A DNA stretch of 20,836 bases from Dimorphilus gyrociliatus. Lineage: Eukaryota > Annelida > Polychaeta > Dinophilidae. The stretch covers positions 1-20,836 of the forward strand of contig CAJFCJ010000046.1 of assembly GCA_904063045.1 (NCBI GenBank), in the 5' to 3' direction. The notes under the pieces were generated by a model. It ran no database searches. It saw nothing but the letters and a program-made list of their open reading frames with translations, and was not told the origin of the DNA. This document shows positions 1-8,193 of this stretch, in pieces (the first letter of the stretch is position 1; each line of letters starts with the position of its first letter). The translations under genes were made by a program, and so were the position numbers.

Positions 1-1192
1 TGGGTGCACCTTTTAGCCCCTCGTATCCAATATTGTACTCAACACATGGAACAACCAATCATAAATAAATATAAAAATGACCTCATCTATTTTGCAGGTA
101 CATTGATGACATAATTATAATTTCAGAGGTCAATACTGACCTCACCAACCTTAAAGAAGAATTAAACACAAAAAACAACAATATTAAACTACAATGGTCT
201 TCCAACCCCAAAGAAGTTGAATTTCTGGATCTTAAAATTATGCTACATGGTGACACTATACAATGGCACACTTTTTTTAAGGAAACAGATTCAAGGAAAC
301 TAATCCCAACCAACAGCAACCACCCAAAACACACCTTCACAGGCACACTTCTGAGCCAACTTATCAGGTATGACAGAAATTGTAGCCTAGAAGCTGTGGC
401 CATACAACAATTTAAAGACTTAATCAAAATCAACAAAGAAGGTGGATACACTAAAACAATGGAAAGGAATGTTATCAGAAAATGGAAGACTAAAAAAGTT
501 AATTACAACAAGGAAACTTACACAATTAATAAATGTAACTCTACCAAATGTGACACCTGCAAAAGGTTAGAACAAACACCTAAAGTATTTGATAGAATGA
601 AGGTCAACTACATCGATCTGAGAGGACATACTCATGTAACTCAAAAGGAGTCATTTACATCTTACAATGCTCACTTTGCAATATGTTATATGTAGTATGA
701 CTACAGATAGTATCAAAAGCAGATGGGTACCCATAACCTGGCATTTAGGAATAAAGTCAACAGACCTGTATATTTGCATATGAATGAACATAACATAAAA
801 AAATTTAGGATTTACATCGCTAGACAAATACCCAATAGCATAAAAGAGAATAATATAACAACATGGCTAATGAGAGAGGAATGCACAATAATTAACAAAC
901 TGGATACAATTTACCCCAGAGGCCTTAACAGACATGAAGGTTTTACTTGTAGAGAAAAAACACCTCTTATTCTTCCTCAACAACAAACCACACAGGAATG
1001 GCCTGGAACATTAAACAAAACATTACATCAAATGCCCTGGAAAATCACACACTGGAAATGTATAAGACAATAACAGCCTATAAAATAGCTAACACCTCAA
1101 GAAAATTACTTGTCAATAAAGAAGTGGATGAGATTATGGAAGCCTATGTTCAAAAATATCTAAAAACCATTCAAAACACAGAAACTAAATAA
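1..1192 (+). pseudogene. ORF2 3' fragment (RT motifs B-C, linker, GIY-YIG), frameshifted
   Basis: This is the C-terminal part of the RT-endonuclease, starting at the MGAPFSPS core of motif B and ending at the shared stop codon at 1190-1192. Compared with unit D it is exactly 7 nt shorter. The losses are single G residues near 26, 48, 94, 624, 695, 725 and 1000, so the reading frame is broken repeatedly. One break falls just before the catalytic YIDD of motif C. The zinc-knuckle region (near 535-565) and the GIY-YIG core (near 645-730) are recognisable in separate frames. It could not make an active enzyme as written. Because all seven differences are losses of one base type, I cannot exclude that they are consensus errors in a functional copy. 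Confidence 0.9.
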
Positions 1193-1211
1193 ACACCTTT
1201 CATAACAGAAG

Positions 1212-1229
1212 AAGGTTAAACATAACCTT
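1212..1229 (+). repeat. Perfect 7-bp inverted repeat after ORF2 (unit A)
   Basis: AAGGTTA-aaca-TAACCTT lies 20 nt after the ORF2 stop. As RNA it forms a 7-bp hairpin with a 4-nt loop. The same sequence is present at this place in all five units. Its role is unknown. Confidence 0.7.
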
Positions 1230-1364
1230 TGGTTCAAGGAAAGGTTAGAAACATAATAGTATGTTGCAGAAGACAAATAAGGACCTACTAGAACCAAAGC
1301 AGAAAACAACAAAGACATAAAAATAGAAAATAAATATGGTGATTGTCTTTTAAGAAAAGTTGAG

Positions 1365-1871
1365 GTGAGTGTAAACAACCTAAACATTAACCTTACAGAA
1401 AATCTTGAGGTTGACCTACCCAACCTGTATGATGGTGGCCCTCACTACTCCATCTTAACAAACACCACCAATAAAGTTATTATGATTGATGAGAGGATGG
1501 TAAATGACCTTAGAATGCAGGTTATCCAACAACAAAAGGAGATTGAAAATCAGAGGAAAATCATTGAGCAACAAAGAGAGGAAATGGGAAAACTAAAACT
1601 AAACAACAACATATTCACTTGGAATATAAAAGAAGCAGGTACACTTGTCTTCACACCCAACTCTCAAACACAGAGAAATAACAACATCACCCTAGTAAAT
1701 CAGAACAACTCAGAGGATACTACTGATACCAGTGATGAAGAAGTGGAATTTATGCAAATGCATAGTCCCAAGACCTTCCAACCTACAAAAAGAACATCTG
1801 ACTTTAACCTTTTTGAGAATGAAGAGGTCAGCCCACCTAAAAAACATTCACTAAAAACCAATAGTAACTAA
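1365..1871 (+). CDS. ORF3, coiled-coil protein of unknown function (unit A)
   Basis: This 168-codon open frame has the same translation in all five units; the fullest description is under unit D. Position 1365 is a GTG, not an ATG. The frame is open upstream to 1281 without any ATG, and the first in-frame ATG is at 1482 (codon 40). The GTG is also the GT of a consensus splice donor (GAG/GTGAGT). The real 5' boundary is therefore uncertain: either a 129-aa product from the ATG, or a longer product whose start is supplied by splicing. The frame is intact here even though ORF2 of the same unit is heavily frameshifted. Confidence 0.55.
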   Translation: MSVNNLNINLTENLEVDLPNLYDGGPHYSILTNTTNKVIMIDERMVNDLRMQVIQQQKEIENQRKIIEQQREEMGKLKLNNNIFTWNIKEAGTLVFTPNSQTQRNNNITLVNQNNSEDTTDTSDEEVEFMQMHSPKTFQPTKRTSDFNLFENEEVSPPKKHSLKTNSN

Positions 1872-1904
1872 CCTATGTTCTTTATGAAGGTGTCTATGAA
1901 AAAT

Positions 1905-1910
1905 AATAAA
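1905..1910 (+). terminator. Poly(A) signal AATAAA after ORF3 (unit A)
   Basis: AATAAA begins 34 nt past the end of ORF3 and is conserved in every unit. It is a plausible cleavage and polyadenylation signal for RNA ending before the promoter block, but AT-rich DNA produces this hexamer easily. Confidence 0.4.
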
Positions 1911-2044
1911 ACTTACCCAAAAAAATAATCAAAGTTTATTGTATAACCCTCATTACTATACCTTACTATAAACATAGAGGCAGCACATATATAATAATAA
2001 TACATGTACAGTCCTATTTGTTGTGTGTGTGTGTATATATTGTA

Positions 2045-2100
2045 AAGATGGCGCCACTACAATATAGGGCACCACCTATGTAATGTAAAACATATAAAAG
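2045..2100 (+). promoter_or_regulatory. YY1-like site plus TATA box (end of unit A)
   Basis: AAGATGGCGCC at 2045-2055 matches the YY1 core (AAGATGGCG). TATAAAAG at 2093-2100 is a strong TATA box. A start about 30 nt downstream would fall near 2123, a few bases before the hammerhead. This copy is 2 nt shorter between the two sites than the others. Confidence 0.6.
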
Positions 2101-2128
2101 CCATAACAATTCAACAAACTCCCATTAT

Positions 2129-2168
2129 ATTACCTGATGAAGACCAGTGATGGTCGAAACGTTGTAAT
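2129..2168 (+). ncRNA. Hammerhead ribozyme motif, minimal helix III (A/B junction)
   Basis: The core CUGAUGA (2134-2140) and GAAA (2156-2159) flank helix II GACCA/UGGUC with a GUGA loop. Helix I is ATTAC (2129-2133) paired with GTAAT (2164-2168), five Watson-Crick pairs. Helix III is only ACGU (2159-2162), a palindrome that cannot close on itself but can pair between two molecules. Cleavage is predicted between U2163 and G2164. An extra A (2141) between the core and helix II departs from the consensus. Such motifs are known from PLEs. Confidence 0.75.
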
Positions 2169-2176
2169 TTTATTAA

Positions 2177-2182
2177 AATAAA
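2177..2182 (+). terminator. Poly(A) signal AATAAA overlapping the hammerhead 3' flank
   Basis: AATAAA lies 13 nt after the predicted ribozyme cleavage site. Its closeness to the TATA box (about 85 nt) gives the block an LTR-like order of promoter, start and poly(A) signal. Confidence 0.45.
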
Positions 2183-2297
2183 CTTTTAATTGAAAATAAT
2201 ACATGTGACTTCAGTTAATTATTATAAAGGAACAAAGGATCTACTTGACAGTCTCCTAATCTATCATAGATATCAAACACTATAATTAGTGTACAAA

Positions 2298-2692
2298 TAA
2301 GGAAAGGTCAAAAGTAACCTCTTATTAAAAGGAAAGGTGTAAACTCACCTCACCCAAAGGAGATAGGTCAAATTCACATATTCTCAATTGTAGACTTGCT
2401 CCTAACCCTTGAAAGAAGACCCCACCTACCAAAGATACTAAACTAAACTCATAAGTTAGACAAGGATAGACTGGAACTAACCCTCCCCCAACAAGAAAGA
2501 TAAGGAAAGGTTAAAAGTAACCTCTTATTAAAAGGAAAGGGTAAACTCACCTCACCCAAAGGGACAGGTCCATTTCATATTATATACTTGCTCCTAACCC
2601 TTGAAAGAATACCCCACCTACTAAAGACACTAAAACCAAAATCATAAGTTAGACAAAAGGAAAAACTGGAACTCACCTTCCCCCAACAAGAC
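2298..2692 (+). repeat. Direct duplication of ~200 nt in the leader (unit B)
   Basis: A segment starting TAAGGAAAGG at 2298 is repeated from 2501 with a period of 203. Both halves contain the AGGTYA-aaag-TAACCT hairpin, CTCACCTCACCCAAAGG, TTGCTCCTAACCCTTGAAAG and CCCCCAACAAG. The halves have diverged by substitutions and small indels, so this duplication is much older than the duplication of whole units. Confidence 0.85.
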
Positions 2693-2761
2693 AGGTCAAA
2701 CAGTTCCTACAAAATACAATCATCAAAATCTGATCCAGGAGTTTTTGTGAGTGGCCCCAAT

Positions 2762-2786
2762 CCTAACCAAACCTAAACCCTAACCT
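2762..2786 (+). repeat. Telomere-like CCTAA tract upstream of ORF1 (unit B)
   Basis: This 25-nt stretch is made of degenerate CCTAA/CCCTAA words (CCTAACC, AACCTAAA, CCCTAACC) and lies 54 nt before the ORF1 ATG. It may be chance in a C/A-rich leader. Confidence 0.4.
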
Positions 2787-2815
2787 GCCCAGGACAGACA
2801 TTCAAGATCAGTAAG

Positions 2816-3594
2816 ATGAATAGTGGATACCAATTAAGAAAAAGGAGATATAATAATCAAGACAATGGAATCTTTATAATAAAAGAAAATACACACACCA
2901 GAATAGATCCAAAGCTATAAATGAGACTTCAGAGACAGAACAACCCAATCCAAGGTTTAAAGGTCAACTTTCTGATATTGAGAAAGGTTTAACAAAAACC
3001 ATTACCAGTACTTTTAACCTAACACACCATTTAAATAATTTACAAGCTAATAACCCATGGATTACTAGAGCAATGGATATTATTGACAACATACATATTA
3101 CTGGTGGACCCATAACAGGTGATAGACAACTTAGATTACAAGAAATTACAAATAAATGGGCCCAAGAAATTAACAAAGAAGTCATTAATGAAACTTCTGA
3201 CAGGTTAGCAGAGGTCAAATCAAAAATACAGGAACAAATGGGAAAGTTTGAACAAGCGGACCTCAACAAAGCAATGGAGGTTGCTAACACAAGAACTTAC
3301 CAAAAATATGGTCTCAAAACAAATTGGATGGCTATGAAGGAGGAAGCTGAAGATATCACCAAGAAATTAAAACTTAAATTTACTGATGATTTGAGATTGA
3401 AATTCATAAGAAGAATACAGGATGCCAACAAAACTGACCTTCCTACAATGGAAAAGGTCAAACATAAAAAGGATAGACAGAAAAAGGTTGACCACAACCA
3501 ACAAAGAAAAACAGAACTTACAGTAATGGCCAAGAAAATTGATGCTCTTATAGATCTTATGAAGGAGGCTATGACACCTATTCCAAAAAACTAA
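2816..3594 (+). pseudogene. ORF1 with one-base frameshift (unit B)
   Basis: This is the same protein as the intact 259-aa ORF1 of units D and E, but one G is missing from the run at 2867-2868 (two G where D and E have three), about 17 codons after the ATG. Translation from the normal ATG would shift there and end early. Downstream the correct frame is open to the shared stop at 3592-3594. An internal ATG at 3073 would give a 173-aa product lacking the basic N-terminus. A single G-run contraction like those seen throughout the window may be a consensus error rather than a mutation. Confidence 0.8.
3585..3591 (+). promoter_or_regulatory. Candidate -1 frameshift heptamer A AAA AAC (unit B)
   Basis: The zero-frame codons are CCA AAA AAC TAA, so the canonical slippery heptamer ends exactly at the ORF1 stop. 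ORF2 is in the -1 frame and is open through the junction. Confidence 0.5.
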
Positions 3595-3632
3595 CCTCTC
3601 AAAATGTTCAAAAGAATAATAAGCATAACACA

Positions 3633-5908
3633 ATGATTTTAAACTTATGTAAGAATTTAGAAATTAATAAAACTGTTGAATTGCATTTAAATAAAGGCTT
3701 TGGTTTTGCATGGAATTTCACACACAAACAATGGATTTTACTAATGATACAAGGTACACTAGACTATTCAGTAAAATGGATGTCAATTTTTAAAAAAGGA
3801 GGTGCACCTTTGTTTAGAAACTCAGGTCTTAACAGAAAACTGAAAATAACAGATAAACCAAAAAAGGACCTGACTAAACTCATTGAAGACTTGGAAAATT
3901 TCTTTGTATCTGATATTCCTGAAATCAAATATATGGCACATGATACAATCCATACAATACATAGGATCATCAAAACAAAAACCAGACCTCTACATGATAA
4001 CAAAGGTGTGACAGTTATCAAAGACTTCATACAAAAAACACCAGAAATAATTATTAAACCAGCGGACAAAGGCAATAGAATGGTTATAATGTCCAAGGAG
4101 GATTATGTTTATGAGGCAATGGTACAACTGACAGATACAAACACATATAAGATTGTACAAAACAGACCCAGCAAAGAACAATGGGAATATATTAATACTC
4201 TCTTAACTAAACTAAAAGAGGAGGTCATATCAATAACTCCACAATGACACTACTAAAACCAGAAAACAATGATGGCAATAGAAAATTCTATCTTTTACCC
4301 AAAATTCACAAACCTACTGAGTCCTGGAGAATACCTAATGTTATCCCAAAAGGTCGGCCTGTAGTGAGCTACTGTGGCTCTGACCTCTATATGATTAGTA
4401 AATTCATTGACTTCCACCTCCAACATCTGGCAAAACTGACCTCAACATACATAAAAAATACAGAACACCTCATTGAGAAAATAAAGGTCATCAAGAATTG
4501 GAATAACAGAATTATTCTAACAGCAGATGTGGAAGCACTATACCCTAGCATAGACCCAATATGGGGATACAAGCTGTTAGAAAGTTCATGCAGGAACACA
4601 AAGAAACTAACAGACCTGATGCAATAATATTAGACCTCTTATGGATATGCCTGAACAATAATGACTTTACCTTTGGTAACACAAGATTCCTACAAATAAA
4701 GGGAACAGCTATGGGTGCACCTTTTAGCCCCTCGTATGCCAATATTGTACTCAACACATGGAACAACCAATCATAAATAAATATAAAAATGACCTCATCT
4801 ATTTTGGCAGGTACATTGATGACATAATTATAATTTCAGAGGTCAATACTGACCTCACCAACCTTAAAGAAGAATTAAACACAAAAAACAACAATATTAA
4901 ACTACAATGGTCTTCCAACCCCAAAGAAGTTGAATTTCTGGATCTTAAAATTATGCTACATGGTGACACTATACAATGGCACACTTTTTTTAAGGAAACA
5001 GATTCAAGGAAACTAATCCCAACCAACAGCAACCACCCAAAACACACCTTCACAGGCACACTTCTGAGCCAACTTATCAGGTATGACAGAAATTGTAGCC
5101 TAGAAGCTGTGGCCATACAACAATTTAAAGACTTAATCAAAATCAACAAAGAAGGTGGATACACTAAAACAATGGAAAGGAATGTTATCAGAAAATGGAA
5201 GACTAAAAAAGTTAATTACAACAAGGAAACTTACACAATTAATAAATGTAACTCTACCAAATGTGACACCTGCAAAAGGTTAGAACAAACACCTAAAGTA
5301 TTTGATAGAATGAAGGTCAACTACATCGATCTGAGAGGGACATACTCATGTAACTCAAAAGGAGTCATTTACATCTTACAATGCTCACTTTGCAATATGT
5401 TATATGTAGGTATGACTACAGATAGTATCAAAAGCAGATGGGTACCCATAACCTGGCATTTAGGAATAAAGTCAACAGACCTGTATATTTGCATATGAAT
5501 GAACATAACATAAAAAAATTTAGGATTTACATCGCTAGACAAATACCCAATAGCATAAAAGAGAATAATATAACAACATGGCTAATGAGAGAGGAATGCA
5601 CAATAATTAACAAACTGGATACAATTTACCCCAGAGGCCTTAACAGACATGAAGGTTTTACTTGTAGAGAAAAAACACCTCTTATTCTTCCTCAACAACA
5701 AACCACACAGGAATGGGCCTGGAACATTAAACAAAACATTACATCAAATGCCCTGGAAAATCACACACTGGAAATGTATAAGACAATAACAGCCTATAAA
5801 ATAGCTAACACCTCAAGAAAATTACTTGTCAATAAAGAAGTGGATGAGATTATGGAAGCCTATGTTCAAAAATATCTAAAAACCATTCAAAACACAGAAA
5901 CTAAATAA
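3633..5908 (+). pseudogene. ORF2 RT-endonuclease with four frameshifts (unit B)
   Basis: This is the full-length counterpart of the intact 759-aa ORF2 in unit D, 4 nt shorter. One G is missing at each of four G runs: 4220-4223 (before the conserved FYLLPKIHKP block), 4563-4566 (just after motif A), 4760-4761 (between motifs B and C) and 5440-5442 (inside GIY-YIG, after the SRW arginine). The pieces read open in different frames, the longest being codons 1-195 and the stretch from motif C to the GIY-YIG core. Each piece is otherwise identical in protein to unit D. As written the copy is non-functional. The uniform nature of the losses leaves open that it is intact in the real genome. Confidence 0.9.
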
Positions 5909-5927
5909 ACACCTTTCATAACAGAAG

Positions 5928-5945
5928 AAGGTTAAACATAACCTT
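5928..5945 (+). repeat. Perfect 7-bp inverted repeat after ORF2 (unit B)
   Basis: AAGGTTA-aaca-TAACCTT, 20 nt after the ORF2 stop, identical to the copy in the other units. Confidence 0.7.
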
Positions 5946-6081
5946 TGGTTCAAGGGAAAGGTTAGAAACATAATAGTATGTTGCAGAAGACAAATAAGGA
6001 CCTACTAGAACCAAAGCAGAAAACAACAAAGACATAAAAATAGAAAATAAATATGGTGATTGTCTTTTAAGAAAAGTTGAG

Positions 6082-6588
6082 GTGAGTGTAAACAACCTAA
6101 ACATTAACCTTACAGAAAATCTTGAGGTTGACCTACCCAACCTGTATGATGGTGGCCCTCACTACTCCATCTTAACAAACACCACCAATAAAGTTATTAT
6201 GATTGATGAGAGGATGGTAAATGACCTTAGAATGCAGGTTATCCAACAACAAAAGGAGATTGAAAATCAGAGGAAAATCATTGAGCAACAAAGAGAGGAA
6301 ATGGGAAAACTAAAACTAAACAACAACATATTCACTTGGAATATAAAAGAAGCAGGTACACTTGTCTTCACACCCAACTCTCAAACACAGAGAAATAACA
6401 ACATCACCCTAGTAAATCAGAACAACTCAGAGGATACTACTGATACCAGTGATGAAGAAGTGGAATTTATGCAAATGCATAGTCCCAAGACCTTCCAACC
6501 TACAAAAAGAACATCTGACTTTAACCTTTTTGAGAATGAAGAGGTCAGCCCACCTAAAAAACATTCACTAAAAACCAATAGTAACTAA
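6082..6588 (+). CDS. ORF3, coiled-coil protein of unknown function (unit B)
   Basis: The 168-codon frame is identical in protein to the other four copies. The GTG at 6082 is not a credible eukaryotic start; the first ATG is at 6199. See unit D for domain details. The spacing to the ORF2 stop is 173 nt, as in unit D. Confidence 0.55.
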   Translation: MSVNNLNINLTENLEVDLPNLYDGGPHYSILTNTTNKVIMIDERMVNDLRMQVIQQQKEIENQRKIIEQQREEMGKLKLNNNIFTWNIKEAGTLVFTPNSQTQRNNNITLVNQNNSEDTTDTSDEEVEFMQMHSPKTFQPTKRTSDFNLFENEEVSPPKKHSLKTNSN

Positions 6589-6621
6589 CCTATGTTCTTT
6601 ATGAAGGTGTCTATGAAAAAT

Positions 6622-6627
6622 AATAAA
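6622..6627 (+). terminator. Poly(A) signal AATAAA after ORF3 (unit B)
   Basis: It begins 34 nt after the end of ORF3, conserved in position in all units. Confidence 0.4.
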
Positions 6628-6761
6628 ACTTACCCAAAAAAATAATCAAAGTTCTATTGTATAACCCTCATTACTATACCTTACTATAAACATAGAGGCA
6701 GCACATATATAATAATAATACATGTACAGTCCTATTTGTTGGTGTGTGTGTATATATTGTA

Positions 6762-6819
6762 AAGATGGCGCCACTACAATATAGAGGGCACCACCTATGT
6801 AATGTAAAACATATAAAAG
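6762..6819 (+). promoter_or_regulatory. YY1-like site plus TATA box (end of unit B)
   Basis: AAGATGGCGCC at 6762-6772 and TATAAAAG at 6812-6819. A start near 6842 would place the whole hammerhead at the very 5' end of the RNA of unit C. Confidence 0.6.
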
Positions 6820-6847
6820 CCATAACAATTCAACAAACTCCCATTAT

Positions 6848-6887
6848 ATTACCTGATGAAGACCAGTGATGGTCGAAACGTTGTAAT
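6848..6887 (+). ncRNA. Hammerhead ribozyme motif (B/C junction)
   Basis: The sequence is identical to the A/B copy. Core CUGAUGA is at 6853-6859, and helix I is ATTAC 6848-6852 with GTAAT 6883-6887. Cleavage is predicted between 6882 and 6883. Confidence 0.75.
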
Positions 6888-6895
6888 TTTATTAA

Positions 6896-6901
6896 AATAA
6901 A
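6896..6901 (+). terminator. Poly(A) signal AATAAA in hammerhead 3' flank (unit C)
   Basis: It lies 13 nt after the predicted cleavage site, as in the other units. Confidence 0.45.
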
Positions 6902-7016
6902 CTTTTAATTGAAAATAATACATGTGACTTCAGTTAATTATTATAAAGGAACAAAGGATCTACTTGACAGTCTCCTAATCTATCATAGATATCAAACACT
7001 ATAATTAGTGTACAAA

Positions 7017-7411
7017 TAAGGAAAGGTCAAAAGTAACCTCTTATTAAAAGGAAAGGTGTAAACTCACCTCACCCAAAGGAGATAGGTCAAATTCACATAT
7101 TCTCAATTGTAGACTTGCTCCTAACCCTTGAAAGAAGACCCCACCTACCAAAGATACTAAACTAAACTCATAAGTTAGACAAGGATAGACTGGAACTAAC
7201 CCTCCCCCAACAAGAAAGATAAGGAAAGGTTAAAAGTAACCTCTTATTAAAAGGAAAGGGTAAACTCACCTCACCCAAAGGGACAGGTCCATTTCATATT
7301 ATATACTTGCTCCTAACCCTTGAAAGAATACCCCACCTACTAAAGACACTAAAACCAAAATCATAAGTTAGACAAAAGGAAAAACTGGAACTCACCTTCC
7401 CCCAACAAGAC
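7017..7411 (+). repeat. Direct duplication of ~200 nt in the leader (unit C)
   Basis: The second half starts at 7220, a period of 203. The internal differences between the two halves are the same as in the other units. Confidence 0.85.
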
Positions 7412-7481
7412 AGGTCAAACAGTTCCTACAAAATACAATCATCAAAATCTGATCCAGGAGTGTTTTGTGAGTGGCCCCAAT

Positions 7482-7506
7482 CCTAACCAAACCTAAACCC
7501 TAACCT
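7482..7506 (+). repeat. Telomere-like CCTAA tract upstream of ORF1 (unit C)
   Basis: Same 25-nt tract as in the other units, 54 nt before the ORF1 ATG. Confidence 0.4.
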
Positions 7507-7535
7507 GCCCAGGACAGACATTCAAGATCAGTAAG

Positions 7536-8155
7536 ATGAATAGTGGATACCAATTAAGAAAAAGGAGATATAATAATCAAGACAATGGGAATCTTTATAA
7601 TAAAAGAAAATACACACACCAGAATAGATCCAAAGCTATAAATGAGACTTCAGAGACAGAACAACCCAATCCAAGGTTTAAAGGTCAACTTTCTGATATT
7701 GAGAAAGGTTTAACAAAAACCATTACCAGTACTTTTAACCTAACACACCATTTAAATAATTTACAAGCTAATAACCCATGGATTACTAGAGCAATGGATA
7801 TTATTGACAACATACATATTACTGGTGGACCCATAACAGGTGATAGACAACTTAGATTACAAGAAATTACAAATAAATGGGCCCAAGAAATTAACAAAGA
7901 AGTCATTAATGAAACTTCTGACAGGTTAGCAGAGGTCAAATCAAAAATACAGGAACAAATGGGAAAGTTTGAACAAGCGGACCTCAACAAAGCAATGGNC
8001 TTCCTACAATGGAAAAGGTCAAACATAAAAAGGATAGACAGAAAAAGGTTGACCACAACCAACAAAGAAAAACAGAACTTACAGTAATGGCCAAGAAAAT
8101 TGATGCTCTTATAGATCTTATGAAGGAGGCTATGACACCTATTCCAAAAAACTAA
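7536..8155 (+). pseudogene. ORF1 with 161-nt deletion at an N (unit C)
   Basis: The first 154 codons match the intact ORF1, up to the codon pair for Ala-Met. Then a single N (7999) stands in place of the bases corresponding to 12565-12725 of unit D, after which the normal sequence resumes and runs to the shared stop at 8153-8155. The net change is -160 nt, so the tail is read out of frame; the frame from the ATG ends at 8087. About 54 residues of the helical middle region are missing. A lone N exactly at the breakpoint argues for an assembly or gap-closing artefact rather than a biological deletion. Confidence 0.85.
8146..8152 (+). promoter_or_regulatory. Candidate -1 frameshift heptamer A AAA AAC (unit C)
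   Basis: Same position relative to the ORF1 stop and the ORF2 ATG (8194) as in units B, D and E. Confidence 0.5.
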
Positions 8156-8193
8156 CCTCTCAAAATGTTCAAAAGAATAATAAGCATAACACA

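Larger units (their letters stand above)
1..2163 (+). mobile_element. PLE unit A (5'-truncated by window edge)
   Basis: This copy enters the window in RT motif B, at the equivalent of position 14001 in unit D, and runs to the hammerhead cleavage site. It holds the last ~1.2 kb of ORF2, ORF3 and the promoter block. It is the most damaged copy, with seven one-base losses in the ORF2 part, all of G, plus several more downstream. Confidence 0.9.
1872..2815 (+). other. Non-coding control region and leader between units A and B
   Basis: I see no gene in this stretch. In order it holds an AATAAA (1905), an AT-rich tract, a GT run ending in TATATAT (about 2021-2040), a YY1-like site (2045), a TATA box (2093), the hammerhead (2129-2168), a second AATAAA (2177), the duplicated leader (2298-2692) and a telomere-like tract (2762-2786). 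Compared with other units it lacks a C near 1934, an AG pair near 2066 and a G near 2744. Confidence 0.8.
2164..6882 (+). mobile_element. PLE unit B (complete length, 4719 nt)
   Basis: This unit is defined from one hammerhead cleavage site to the next. It contains the leader, ORF1 (one G lost), ORF2 (four G lost), an intact ORF3 frame and the promoter block. It is 9 nt shorter than unit D. Confidence 0.9.
6589..7535 (+). other. Non-coding control region and leader between units B and C
   Basis: No gene is seen. It has the same order of elements as in the other units: AATAAA 6622, GT tract about 6738-6750, YY1-like site 6762, TATA 6812, hammerhead 6848-6887, AATAAA 6896, leader duplication 7017-7411 and telomere-like tract 7482-7506. 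Two G runs in the second half of the leader duplication, in GGGTAAAC and AAAGGGACA, have three G where units D and E have four. Confidence 0.8.

Noticed and set aside
83-451. Antisense open frames of 60-170 codons repeated in each unit
   Set aside because: They lie opposite ORF1, ORF2 or ORF3, have no recognisable motif, and are expected shadows of A-rich coding strands.
1365-1871. GTG as a bacterial-type start for ORF3 and a bacterial origin of the window
   Set aside because: There are no Shine-Dalgarno-spaced genes. TATA, AATAAA, splice-like signals and the PLE architecture point to a eukaryote.
2018-2040. GT/TA microsatellite as a notable feature
   Set aside because: It is short and differs between units by a few bases; useful only as a marker of indels.
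2164-2166. Alternative hammerhead cleavage after GUA with a 2-bp helix III closing a GUU loop
   Set aside because: That register loses the clean ATTAC/GTAAT helix I, which pairs fully only if cleavage is one helix-III register earlier, after ACGUU.
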